Shown one piece after another: positions 1-14,390 of a stretch of DNA of 64,000 bases. Source of the stretch: Orbilia blumenaviensis (Eukaryota; Ascomycota; Orbiliomycetes; Orbiliales; Orbiliaceae); assembly GCA_036872755.1 (NCBI GenBank), contig JAVHNS010000016.1:682001-746000 (forward strand). Direction: 5' to 3'. Both the position numbers and the translations under genes were made by a program. The notes beneath the pieces were generated by a model, which was not told where the DNA came from, searched no databases, and worked only from the letters and a program-made list of their open reading frames with translations. How positions within the stretch are numbered: the stretch's first letter is position 1; every line of letters begins with the position of its first letter.

Positions 1-3000
1 AATATTTTTTATAATAAAATTTCTAAAAACAATTTAAATAATAATAAAAATTAAAAATATTATAAATAAATTATTAAAAAAAATTATTAAACAAAATTTT
101 TTAAATAATTTATAATAAAATTAAATAATAAAAATAATAATTATAAAAATAAAAATTATAATTAATTAAATATAAATTTAATTTTAAATTTAGTATTATA
201 TTAAAATTAAAAAAAAATTATATTAAAATTATTAAAATTAAAAATAATAATATTATTAATATAAAAAAACAATATAATATTAAAAATATTAAAAATTAAT
301 TTTTATTTTATAATAAAAAAAAAATTTATTTAAAAAATCTAAAATAATTAATTATTTAAATTAATATTTTAAAATTATTTAAAAAAAATATTAATTATTA
401 AATTTATAATAAAATTTTTAAATCAAAAAATAAATTATATTAATATATAATTTAAAAAAAACACTAAATAATAATAATTAATAATTATCAAAATATAATT
501 AAATTATAAATATCTAAATTAATTTTATTAATTTTATTAATAATAATTTTAAATATAATTAATAATAATTAATATATAAAAATTAAAATAGTTTTTAAAT
601 TAAAAAAAAATAATATATTAATTATATAAATATTAATTTTAGAAATTTTTTAATAAATAAAACATTTTTTAAAAAAATAATTAAAAAAATTATATTTATA
701 ATTACAAAATTATATAATAATAATATAATAATCAAAAAATTTAGCAATAATAATAAATAATTTAAAAAATAAATAAAATTCTTAATTTTTTAAAAAATTA
801 AAAAAAATAATTAAATATAATTTATTAAAAAATACCTAATAATAAAATTTTTATAATATAAATTATTAATAAAATAAAATATATTTATATAAAAAAATAT
901 TATTTTATAATTAATTTAATAAATAATTATAATAAATTTTTATAAAATAATTAAAATATTAACAATTACAAAAAAAAAATATTTAATTAAAAAAATATTA
1001 ATAAAAATCACAAAATTAATTATTTTATTATTAAATTATTAATATTTAATTAAAATTAAATTTAATAAAATAAATTAATATTAAAATTATTAATTTAAAT
1101 TAAACTATATTAAAAACAATAATTTAAAAATAATAATTTTAAATAAAATTATATTTTATAATTAAATAAAACTTATAATTATAAATATTATTAATAATAA
1201 AATTAAACTATTAAAAAATTATATATTAAAAATAATTAATTTATTTAATAAAATAAAATATAATTTCTAAATTAAAATATTTTAAAAATATAAAAAATAA
1301 TTTAACAACTAATTTTTAAAAAAAAAAAATACTAATAAAAATTCTTTAAAAAAAAAAAAAAAAAAAATATTTTTATTATAAAAATTATTAATATTAAAAT
1401 TATTAAATTAATGGAAAAATTAATTTTTCAAATTTTATAAATAAATATTTATATATTTTTAAAAATTAAATTAATAATTTAAAAAAATTTTAAAAAATCT
1501 TTTTTAAAAAAAAACAAAAAATATCAAATATTAAAATAATTAAAATAAATATATATATTAATATATTTTTATTTATTTTTTAAAAATATAATTATTTTAA
1601 ATATATTAATATTATTTTATAAAAAAATTAATATTAATATAATAAATAATATAATAAATTTAAAAATCAACATTTTAAAATTTTTAATTAAAAAATATAT
1701 TAGATTTTTTAATATTTTTTTAAATATAATATATAAAAAAAAAAATAATTAATTAAAAATTTTAATTTACCAAAAAAATAAAAAAAAATTAAAATTTAAA
1801 TTTTTAATTTAACTATCCCAAAAAAACAAAAATATAATTAATATAATTTTTAATTTTTTTATTAAAAGTAAAAAAATTTAATTAATATTTATATTAAAAT
1901 TATTATACAATTTATAAATATTTATAATATATAAAAATATTAAAATATATTTTATAATAAATATAAAATTATTAAATAATTTAATTTTAAATAACATATA
2001 TTTAATTTTATTATAAAATAAAATAATAAATAAATTAATTAAAAAATATTAATTAATTATAAAAAATATTATAATAATATATTATTAAAAAATAATTAAA
2101 AAAAATTATTATTATTAAATTATAATAATAATATATTATAAATATAAAATATTTATTATTATATTTATAAAATATAAAAAATTAATTTAATATTAATAAA
2201 AATTAATAAATTGTTTATTTAAAAAATTTAAAAAATTTATATTAATATATATTAATAATTTAGTAATATATATTGAAATTTTTAAAAATTTTATTAAAAA
2301 ATTGGATAAAATTTTTTGGATTTTGCAAAATATGAAAATTATGTTGAAAATTAGTAAATACTATTTAAACTTTTATTTAATAAAATTATTAAACAAAATT
2401 ATTAATTAATTTAAAATATTAATTTTAAAATAATAAATAATAATAATAAGAAATTTTATAAAATTTAAAAATTTAATAAATTTAAAATCATTTATTAATA
2501 TAATTAATTAATATTTATATTTAATTTTATTTTTTATATAAAAAATAATATTGTTGTAGATAATTAAAATTGAATTGTTAAAAAACTTATTAATAAAAGA
2601 TTTAACAAAAAAAGTATATATTAACCAAATAAAAATCAACTTAAACAATAAATAAAAAATCATTTTCAAAAACATACAATCTATATTACCAACTTTATTA
2701 ACATACTTTTAATAAAACAAAATCTTATATATTTTTATAAACAATAACTAAATATAAAAATAAAAAATAATAATATACTAAATAAAAATATATAAAATAA
2801 ATTTTTTTATAAATAAAATTACAAATTTAAAATTTTAAAAATTTAAATAAAATATAAATAAAAAAATCTAAATTTTTTTAAAAATATATTTAATATATAA
2901 AAAAAATTTAATATTATTAATATTTTTTTTAAAAAAATTAATAATAATAAAAATAAAATATTTTTTAATAAATTTAAAATTTTTTAAATTAATATAAAAT

Positions 3001-3544
3001 TTTAAACAATTTTAGTTATATACAAAATAAATATTATATTTAATTATATATATTAATTATTTTATTATTTAAAATTTATTAAAATTAAAAAAAATTAAAA
3101 TAACTGTATTGGAAAGGGTTAATATACTATATCAAAAATAAATAATTTTTTTATTATAATTTTAAAACAAAATTGTAATATATTATTAATAAAAATATAA
3201 AATAAAAATATTAAACACTTTTAATAAATTAAAAATTAAAATTAAAAAATTATTTAAAAAAAAAATACAATAATAATAATTAAATTAGAAAAAAAAAAAA
3301 ATAATAAAAATAAAGAAAATTATAAATAATATAAAAAAAATATATTTTATTTATAAAAAAAAAAAATTAATAAAATTTTAAAATTTGTGTTTTATTGTAG
3401 TAATAATAAAATTTTTAAAAAAATTTAAAAAAAAAATAAAGAAAAAGTATTAAAAAAAAAATAATGATATATTAAAAAAATTAAAAAAATAAAAATTTGA
3501 TAATAAAAAATTTTAATTATACTAGATATTAATATATATATTAA

Positions 3545-3549
3545 AAAAC
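3545..3549. repeat. target-site duplication, left copy (AAAAC)
   Basis: These five bases sit directly before the left LTR and match 12785-12789 exactly. Five bases is a usual target duplication length for LTR elements. Because the background is AT-rich, the C is the informative base and a chance match cannot be fully excluded. Confidence 0.6.
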
Positions 3550-4149
3550 TGTTATATCTGTCCTGGATATTTTCTAAATAGAAAATTCCTAAAACAGCCT
3601 AACATTTTTTAACTAATTATATTCTTAATTTAAAATATTTAAATTATTTTTTTAAAATAAACTAAATTAAATATAAAAATATTAAATAATATAATTCTTA
3701 ATAAGGAAATATTAAATTTAATAAATAAAAATAATAAATAGAATATATTAAATATTAATAAATTAATTAATAAAATTTAAAAAAAAATCTTAAAATTATT
3801 ATTGTTTAAAAATTTTTATATATATGAGTGTTATTTATATAAATATAAATTATTTATAGATTTAGATATTATATATTTTGGAGGGTGTTATATATATATA
3901 ATGTGTTAAGCTATATATAATGTTTTTTGTATAATTTATTTTAAAAATTATATTATTAATATAATATATTTGTAAATAATTTGGTTTTAATTTAATTTAT
4001 TTTTAAATTTATAATTTAAATATTTATATTATAAATTTAATTTATAATTTAAATATTTATATTATAAATTTAATTTATAAATTAAATTTAAAGTTAAATA
4101 AATTTATATTTAATATGTTAAAATATATTTAATATAATTGATTATAATA
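3550..4149. repeat. left LTR (600 bp)
   Basis: It aligns with 12218-12784. From about 3795 to its end it keeps G residues and has lost nearly all C (for example around 3875-3915), where the partner keeps C and has lost G. It carries a 33-bp tandem duplication that the partner lacks, which accounts exactly for the length difference. Confidence 0.85.
4008..4073. repeat. perfect 33-bp tandem duplication inside the left LTR
   Basis: Positions 4008-4040 and 4041-4073 are identical. The right LTR has one copy of the corresponding segment. Both left copies carry the same T residues where the right LTR has C, so the duplication probably arose after the mutations, or is an assembly artefact. Confidence 0.75.
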
Positions 4150-7100
4150 TTATCTTTTTTTTTAAAAAAAAATTTTAAAAGAAAAATTTTTATATAAAAT
4201 TTTTTTATTAAAAGAAGATATAATAAAATTTGGTAAAAGATTTTTATATAAAATTTATTTATAAAGTTCTATTATATGGGAAATCCATTTAAAAAAAATT
4301 TATATATAAAAAATTATATATTTAAAGATATAATTTTTTATGGTTATGTTATATGATTATGTAATTAAAATTAAATATAAATAATTATAATTTATATTAT
4401 AATTAAATTTTAAAATTTAAATTATAAAATATTTTTTTATATATATAAAATAATATTAAATTTTTTATTTTAATTATATAATAAAATACCATTTAAAAAT
4501 TTAAAAAAAAATCAAAAAATTATATTTAAATAAAATAAAGGAAAATTATTTTTTTTAAATAATTTAAATTAAAAGATTTAAAAATTATAATTTTATATTT
4601 ATATTATATTATAAATAATTATATTTATATTATATTAAAAAAAAATATTAAATACAAAATTTATTATAAATAAAGTAAAATAAAAAAATATAATATAATT
4701 TTTTATAAATAATTTTTATTTTTTTTTATTTTATAAAATATTTTTAATTTAAAATTTTTAATAAATTATATTATGAAAATTTAAAATAAAAAATTTAAAA
4801 AATTAAAAAAAACTTTTATTTAATATGAAATAGTATATTAAAAAATTATTAAAAATTAAATAAAACTTATAAAATTTTTGGTTGAATTTAATATTATTAT
4901 AATTAAATTAAAATATTAATTTATTAAAATTTTAATAATTGTATAAAAATATTAAAAATTTTTTTTTTATAAAAAATAAAGAATTATAAAAAATAATATA
5001 ATATTTAAAAATAATTTAATTATTAAAAAAAAAATTGATAAAAATTTATTAGTATTTGATAAAATATTTAATTTTTTTTATAATATTTTAATAAATATAA
5101 TAAATTTTTTTATTAAATAAAATAAAAATTATTTTATATTTTTTATAAAAAATTTTTTTTAGAATATTATTTGAAATTTAATTAGTTTTTTATTATATAT
5201 TTATAATTTTTTATTTTTAAATTAAATTATATTTTATTATTTTATTATAATTTATATTAAATTATTAATTTTAATAATTTATAATATTATTTTATTAATA
5301 TAATTTTTGTGTAATTGTTTATTAATACTATTAAAATATAAAATTTTATTAATTAAAAAAATAAAATATTTGAAAAAAATTAAAAAATAATTAAATAAAT
5401 AATATTATAAATATCTATTCAAATTATATATTTATAAAAATAAATATTTATAAAAAAAATTTATAAATATAAAAATTAATTAAATAAAAAAATTATATTT
5501 TTATAAATTAAAAATTTATAAAATATATTAATTTTTATTTTTTTTAAATTTTTTTTATTTTTATTTAAATATAAAAATATTAGATTAATAAAATAAATTT
5601 TTATTTTTAAAATAATTTTATATAGTTTATAATAAAATATTTTTTTTTAATTATTAAAAATTATTTTTTAATTTATAAAAAATAATTTAATAAATAAAGT
5701 ATTTATTATTATTATTAAATTTATTAAAAATTTTTTTAATTTTATATTTTATATAATTATTATATTTAATTTTAATTTTATTTAAATTTTTTTTAAATTT
5801 TAAAAAAATTTTTTTTAAAATTAAAATATAAAATATTTTATATATTTATATTAATTTAAATATATTAAATTTAAAATAATATTTTTTAAATTTTTTTTTA
5901 ATTATATATAAATTAAATTTTTAAAAATTAAATTTTTTATTAAATTATTTAATTTTTAAATTTTATATAAACAAATATATTTTATTTTTTTTTTTAAAAT
6001 TTAAAACTTCCTCCCATCATTTATCATAATAATAATTTATTTTTTTTTATAAAAATTGAAAATTTTTTATAAAAATATTATAAATATTTTTTATTAATTT
6101 CATATATTTTTTAATTTTAAAAATAATTTTTTTTAATATAAAAAAAAAAAAAATAATTTTAAATATTTATTTTTTAATATTTTATATAAAATATATTTAA
6201 TAATTAAATATTAAAAAATATTATAAATAAATTTTATTATAAATAAAAAAAATATTTAATTATTTTAAATATAATTAAAAAAATTTTAAAAATAAATTTT
6301 AAAAATTTAAATAAATTTTTTAAAGATTTTATTTATTTAAACATAATTTTTAATTATAATGTTTAATTTAATATTAATTTAATTTATAATTAATTATTAA
6401 TATTTATTTATAAAAAAAAAATTATAATTAAAAATATATTTTCATTAAATTTTATATTTAAAAAAAATATAATTATAATAAATTTATTATAATTTTTTAA
6501 TTTTTTATTAATTATTTTATAAAATAAAAATAATAATTTTTATTAATTTATCTATAATAACCAACATTTTATTATATAATTTATTAATAAAAAAATCTTA
6601 TATTAAAAACATTCCTTATACAAAATTATAAATAATAATTTTAAAAAATACACTCAATACATTATATAATTAAAAAATTTTATAAAATTTATAATAATTA
6701 AATTTATTTTTATAATAAAAATTATAAATTTTAATATATTTTTTGATTTATTTTTTTATTTAAAATTAAAAATAAATTTTTATAATAAATTTTTAAATAT
6801 AATTAATTTTAAAATAATTATAAATTAAATAATTATAATATAAAAAAATAATTTTTTTTTAAAATTTTTTAATTAAAATATAAAATAAATTTTGAAATAT
6901 AATAATTTTATTAATTAATTTAAAATAAAAAAATATATTTTTTTTTTTTAAAATTTATTATATAATAAGATTTTGTTTATAAATTTTAAAAATTTTTTAT
7001 TAAAAATCATTTTTAATATTATATTTTATTAAATTTAAAAATTTATTTATAAAAATTTAATTTTTAATATTGTTATATTTAAAAATTATTTTTTATTAAA

Positions 7101-10100
7101 TTTAATATTTTTAATAAAATTTAATTTTTTATTTATTATATTTGTAAAAATATTTTTTTTTTTTTTAAAATATATTATTTTTATGTTATATTTGTTAAAA
7201 AATTTTTATTATTAAATTTATTATTTATTAAGTTTTTTTATAATTAAAAAATAAATAAAATTTTTATAATTAAATAAAATTATAAAAAATTTTTTATTTT
7301 AAAAATAAATATATTATTTTTAATATATTTTTATAATAATTATTAATTTTTTATTATAAATAATATATTATAATTATATAATATTAAATTTATAAAAATA
7401 TAAATAATAAAATATTATTATTTATTTTTATAAAATTAAAATAAATAAATTTTTAATATTATTATAAAAATATTAATTTTAATTTTAATAAAAAATTTTA
7501 AATTATAAAATTTAAAAATAAAAATAAAAATAAATAATTTTTTAAAAATTTTAAAAATTTAAATTTTTTTAAATATTATTTTAAATTTTAATTATTTTTT
7601 AATAAATTCAAAAAATATTATTAATATAAAATTATACTTTTAAATAAATTATTAATAATAATTATAAAATTTAAAAAATAATTGTATTTTTTTAATATTT
7701 TTAAAAAAAAATTAATTTTAAATAATTTAAATTTTTTTGAAATTTATTTTAATTTTATTTAAAATAATTATAATTTTTAAAAATTTATATTTAATAATAA
7801 TAAATTTTAATTTATTTAATATTATACATAAATTATAATTTTAAAAAAATTTTAATATTATATTAATATTTTTTTTATATTTTTTAATATTTTATTAAAA
7901 ATTAAAATATTATTTAAATAAATAATATAAATAATATTTATATATTTTTAAAATATATAATTTATAAAAATTTAAAAAAAAATTAATATATTAATTAATT
8001 TAAATAATATAATTAAATATTTAAATAAATTGTAATAATATTAAAAAACTATTTTTTATTTTTTTTTTAAATTTATTTTAATATTATAATAAATATTAAT
8101 AATATTTAATTTAATAAAATAATTTATTTTTATTAAATAATTAAAAAATTTATTTATTAATAATAAAAATTTAATATTTTTAATTATAATATTATTTAAG
8201 TTTTTATAATTAATATATATTCACAATTTTTTATTAAATTTTAATATAAATAATATAAGATATTTTATAAATAAATTAAAAAATCAAATAAATTTATTAT
8301 AAAAATTTTTATTAATATATTTATATAAAATTATAATTTTTTTTTTATATATATATATATAAATAAAAATTTTAATTAATTTTTTTTTTTTAAAAAAATA
8401 TAATATATAAATTAATTAATTTTTAATAAAAAATTTTTTTTATTTAAAAATTAAAAAATTAATTTATTATTTTTAAAAATTTAATTTAAAATTTTTTTTT
8501 TTTTTTTATTAATTTTTTATATTTTAAAAAAAATATATTTTATAAAATAAAATTTATTTTAAAAATAATTATTAATTTTTTTTTATAATATATATTAAAT
8601 AAATTAATAATAAATTTTTTTTAAAAATTGATTATTTAATTAAATTTTAAAATAAATTTTTTTATAATTATATTTTAAAAATTTAAAATATTAAATTTTT
8701 TAATTAATATTTAAATTATATTTTTTTAATTAAAAAAATTTAAAAATTAATTTATAAAAAATTTTTAAAATATTTATTATAATTATTTCCAAATATTTAT
8801 TTATAAAAAATATAAAAATGATTTTATAAATAATTATTTTAAAAAAATTATTATTAAAAATAATAATATATATTTTTTAAAATTTTTGAATATAAAATAA
8901 TTTAAATTATTTAATAATTTCAAAATAAATAAATAAATTTTTTATTTTATAATTTAATAAAAATGTATTAAAATTTTTATTAATATTAATTAATAAAAAA
9001 AAATAATTTTTAATTAACTATAAAAAAAATTATTTAAATAATCCATTTTTAATAATATATAATTTAGATTTTTTAGATAATATTAAATCCTAAAATTTTT
9101 TTAATTTTTTTTTTTTATATTTATTTTTTTATAAATATTAACAAATTCAATTTTATTAATATAAAAAAATTTATTAAATTTTAATTTAAAATGATTTTAT
9201 TTAAAATTAATAATTTTAAATTAATAATAAAATAAAACAAAATTATTTTATTTATAATTAAAATAATTTTTTTGAAAATGATATTTAAAATCAAATTAAA
9301 TATTAAAAATAAAATTTTGATAATATATATATTGTTATTTTATATTTTAAATATTTAATTTAATTTTTAAAATATAAGAATTTTTAATAAAAATAATATA
9401 TTTTCAAATATAATTAATATAAAAATTATATTTTTTATAAAATAAATAAATAATTAATTTTTTGTAAAATTAATATTGGTGATTTTTTTTTTTAATTAAA
9501 TTATATTTAATAATATGTTTAATATTGGTTATATAATAATATTTGTTTTTTTTATGGTATTTTGTGGTTTTTTTTTTTGTAATTAATGTTAAATTAAATA
9601 ATATAAATATTTTAATAAATTAAAAATTAAATAATAATTTAAAAAAAATATTAATAAAAATATTTCCTATAATTAAAAAAAATATTGGGATTATAAAAAA
9701 TAAATTAAATAAAATTAAAATATTTAATATATAAATTTTATTTATTGTGGTAGAGATTATAAAGATAAAAAATGTGGTTGTAGAGTTTTATATTTAAAAA
9801 TTAATTTTTATATAAATAATAATTAAAAATAATTTTTCAATATTTTGAAGTAATATATTTAAATTTATTAATTTATTTATAAATAAAAAAAAATTAATAT
9901 TTTTAATTTTTTTATAATAAATTTTTTAATCTTTTATAAAATTAATTTTATAAAGATTATTATTAATATAAAAAAAATTATTTTAATATTTTTTAAAAAA
10001 AAATTATTTTTAATTTTTAATATATCTATATTTAATACATCCAACAATAAAAATAATATAATAATTTAAATATTTATAATTTAATTAATTTTAAATTATA

Positions 10101-12217
10101 TAATTATAATTTTTATATTAATTATAAATTTTTTTTTAATAATTTATATATTAGATTTATTTTTTTTTAAATTTTATAAAAATTATATTGTTAATATAAA
10201 TTTTAAAAATAAAAATTTTATTATTATTTTAATTTTTATAAAATATAATTAAAAAATTAAAAAAAATTTTTTTATAAATTTTTTTTTTATTATTTAAATA
10301 TTTTATAAAAAAATTTTTTTATTTATAAAAAATTTAATTATAAATAAATAATAAATTTATTTTAATAAAAAAATTTTTTATTATATTAATAAATTATAAA
10401 TAAATTTTAAAATTTTATAATATAAAATTAATATAAATTAAATAAATATAATAAATTTTTTTAAATATATATTTTTAAAAGAATTTTTTATTAAAATATT
10501 TTTTATAATTTAAATAAATTTTAGGTATTAAATTATTTTAAAATTAATAATATTTTTAAAAAATTAAATTATAAATAATTAAAATAATTTTAAATTTAAT
10601 TTCTTTTTTATAAATAATAAATTTAAAAATATTTATAAATTAATTAAAAATAATTAAATAATTTAAAATTTATTTAAAAATTTATTATTGAAGTTATTTA
10701 ATTTTTTAAAAAATAAATTAATATATTATTTAAATTTTTTTCATAACAAATAATAATAAAAAATTAATATTTATAAATCTAATATTTTTATATTATTAAA
10801 ATATATTATTTTATTATAATTCTTTATAATTTTTAATAATATATTCTAATTTATTATAATTATAATAAATAAAATTATTAAATTTTAATTTTTTAAATTT
10901 TTTATTATATAAATAATTATATTAAATTATATTAAAATTTATAAAAATTAAATTAAAAATTTTATTTAAAATAAAATTTTTATTTTTATTTTTATATTAA
11001 TTTTTATTTTTTTTATTATTTTAATTTTAAAATATTTTTTTTTATTCTTATTTTTTTTAAAATTATAATTATAAAAATTTTTTTTTTTTTAATTATATTT
11101 ATTTTATTAATAAATATTATTAATTTTAATAATTATTTTTTATATTTTTATATATTTAAAAAATTTTTTAAGTTATTGTTTTTTAAAAAAAATTTAAATT
11201 TTTAATTTTAATTTTAATTTTTTTTAAATTTAATAGATAATATTAAATTTATTTTATTTAATAAAAAAGGTAATTTAATTAAATTTATGAAAATATTTAT
11301 AAATTAAATTAATTTATTTAAGTTTTTTAAAATTTTTATAAATTTTATTAATTTTATTATTTTTTTTGTATTATTATTTAAGGAATGTGATGAATTTTTT
11401 AAAATTTGTTATAATTTTGAAAATATAAACATTAAAAGCAATTTTATTTTTAATATAATAATTATTATAGTTAATGAATATTTAGAAAATTAGATTTTTT
11501 AAATATATTTTTATAAAGATAATTTTAAATCTATTATTTAAAAATTTATTATTTTATATTTTAAAATAAATTAAAAATTAATAAAAAAAATAATCAATTT
11601 TCTCAAATTTATTAAAATATTTTATTAAATTTTTAATTTTAAATATTTTATTAATATTAATTTTAATTTTTTTTTTATTATAATTTATTTTAAAGATTTT
11701 ATATTTTAATTATTTTTATAAAAATATTTTTTTTTTATTTGTAATAATTTATTTATATTTTATTTTTAAAATAACTATTTTTATTATGAGATTTTTTATA
11801 ATTAATAAAATTTATTTATTTAAAGATTTTTTTATATTAATTATTATATTAAATAAATTTAATATTATATTAAATAATTATTTATATTTTTAAAAATAAT
11901 TTAATATTAATTATATTTTAATTATAATATTAATATATTTAATATTTTTATATTATTCAGATGAAATATTAATTTATATTAATTCTAAATTTTTATTATT
12001 AATGGTTAACTCTAAAAAAAATAATTTAATTTATTTTATAAATAATTTTTTTATTTATATTTATTAATTTTAAATTGTAATTAATAAATATATTATTTTA
12101 TTAAAGAAATTATTTTTTATTTTATAAATAGTATTATAAAAATTGTGATATTTGATATTATTATTATTATTTAATATATAATTTTTACTTTATTATTAAA
12201 AATCAGATTAATTAAAA

Positions 12218-12784
12218 TATTATATTTATCTCAAATATTTTTTAAATAAGAAATTTTTAAAATAATTTAATATTTTTTAATTAATTATATTTTTAATTTA
12301 AAATATTTAAATTATTTTTTTAAAATAAATTAAATTAAATATAAAAATATTAAATAATATAATTTTTAATAAAAAAATATTAGATTTAATAAATAAAAAT
12401 AATAAATAAAATATATTAAATATTAATAAATTAATTAATAAAATTTAAAAAAAAATTTTGAGATTATTATTATTTAAAAATCCTTATATATATAAATATT
12501 ATTTATATAAATATAAATCATTTATAGATTTAGATGTTATATACCCTAAAAAGTATTATATATATATAACACACTAAATCACATATAATATTTTTTGCAT
12601 AATTTATTCTAAAAATTATATTATCAACACAACACATCTACAAACAATCCAATTTTAACCTAATTTATTTTTAAATTTATAATCCAAATATTTATACCAT
12701 AAATCTGATCTATAAACTGAACCCAAAGTTAAACAAGTTTATGTTTGACATACCAAAACATACCTAGTATGGCTGGCCATAATA
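12218..12784. repeat. right LTR (567 bp)
   Basis: It aligns with 3550-4149. The first 250 bp or so have lost most C and G. From about 12480 it keeps many C (for example 12541-12780) while G has become A, the reverse of the left LTR. This C-retaining part is the best-preserved piece of the element and the best query for finding intact relatives. Confidence 0.85.
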
Positions 12785-12789
12785 AAAAC
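12785..12789. repeat. target-site duplication, right copy (AAAAC)
   Basis: These five bases sit directly after the right LTR and are identical to 3545-3549. They support a single insertion of a complete element and fix the right LTR end at 12784. Confidence 0.6.
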
Positions 12790-14390
12790 AGATTATTATT
12801 TTTTAATAATATAATAAAAAAATTATTAAAATTATATTTATTAATAAAAAAATTATAATATAAAATTTTAAAGATAGCATATAATATTTAAATATATTAT
12901 AAATTTTAAAAAATATATTTTTAATTAATAAAGTTATATTATTAACTACATATAGTTAAAAATATTAAAAAATATGTTAATTATTATTTTTTATATATAC
13001 AGAATATTATTAAATAATATCATTAATACAAATTATTAAATATGATATTAATATTAATAATTTTAGGTTTAATAATAAACCTAAATCTGATAATTAATCT
13101 ACCTAAATACCAATATTTTTTAATAAAAAAAATATTTAATATAATATTTATTATGGTGGAAAAGATGTTAAAAATTGTAAAATTTATTTTAATAAAAAAA
13201 ATTTGGGGAATAAAAAAAATTGTTTTGGTTTACCATTTTTATGGATATTTCACCTAAGAATACTTGGTAATATTAATTTTTAATAAAAATTTAAAATTTA
13301 TTAATAAATTATAAAAAAAATTATTTAAATTAGCAAAATTCAAAATTAAAATTTTAACAATAATAATATTTAATTTATAAATAAATAATTAAATAAAAAA
13401 ATTAAATTAAAAAATTAAATATATTTTAAAATATTATATTAATGTAAATTAAAATAATTGGATAGTATTTTTATTAAAACTAAAAAAAATAACAATAAAT
13501 TTAAAAAATATAATAATAAATTATATTTTATTTAAAATTTTATATAAAAAAAAATTAAAATTAATTTTAAATATAATTAAATATATAATGTTTTTTAAAG
13601 AAGAAAATTTAAAATTTAAAAATTTTTTTAATAATTAATAAATAAAAAAATAATTTATTAAATTGGTAGAATTTTGGTTTTAATATTAATAAAATATAGT
13701 AAATATTGTTTAATTTATTATAATTATAATAATTATTTAAGAAAATAAATATTATTAAATAATAAATAAAATTTTTAAATCAAAATAAATTTGTTTAAAT
13801 CTAAAAATTAAATATACATTATTATTAATTAAAAAAAAAAAGTTAATTATTTAATAAATAAAATTATTTAAAATATTTAAAAAAATTAAATATAAAAATA
13901 TATTTTAATTTAATTTATTAATTAATATATATATATATTTAATAATATTTATATTTTATTTAAAATTAATATTAAATTTAATAATAAATTTATATAAAAA
14001 AATAATAATATTAATATCTTTTTTAATACTTGATGAACAAAGAGAAAAAAAGTATAAAATATTTTAAATTTTAAATAAATAAATTATGAAAAAAAGAGGG
14101 TGTGGAAAAGGAATTAAGATTTAATACTTAATTAAATATAAAAGATATAGATAAGATTATGATAAATAAAGGAATAACAAAGATATATATATCTTATGTA
14201 TAATAATAAACCTAAAATAAAAAAAACTAAAAATATTAAAATTAATTTTAAATATTAAAAATAATAAAATAAATAAAATTAAATTAAAATTAAAATAAAT
14301 TAATTATATATTTATAAAAAAGATTAAATTAGTTAAAAAATTTAAGGCAGATATTAGACTAAAAGAGAAAAATAATTAAAAATGTTATAG

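Larger units (their letters stand above)
3550..12784. mobile_element. RIP-degraded LTR retrotransposon, about 9.2 kb
   Basis: Two direct repeats, 3550-4149 and 12218-12784, align along their whole length apart from point changes and one 33-bp duplication. They enclose about 8.07 kb. The left repeat starts TGTTAT, and both repeats end ATAATA, close to the expected inverted ATAACA. Matching AAAAC pentamers flank the element on both sides as a target-site duplication. The interior is so AT-rich that no gag or pol domain is readable, so neither the family (Gypsy or Copia) nor the orientation can be assigned. No clear primer-binding site or polypurine tract remains. Confidence 0.82.
1..14390. repeat. 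extremely AT-rich, RIP-like block
   Basis: The block is almost entirely A and T by eye, with only scattered islands that keep G (for example about 9470-9600) or keep C (for example about 2620-2760 and 12540-12780). No reading frame in it has normal coding composition. The only long open stretch (13042-13257) is an I/L/K/N-rich string expected from AT-rich DNA. Composition changes abruptly to ordinary DNA at about 14340-14400. Known biology: repeat-induced point mutation (RIP) in Pezizomycotina converts C to T, mostly at CpA, in duplicated DNA and produces such blocks. A centromere-like or subtelomeric location is possible but cannot be decided from this window. Confidence 0.9.

Noticed and set aside
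13042..13257. 71-codon open frame in the AT-rich block
   Set aside because: Composition is almost only I, L, K, N and F, as expected when AT-rich DNA is translated. No motif and no neighbouring exons.
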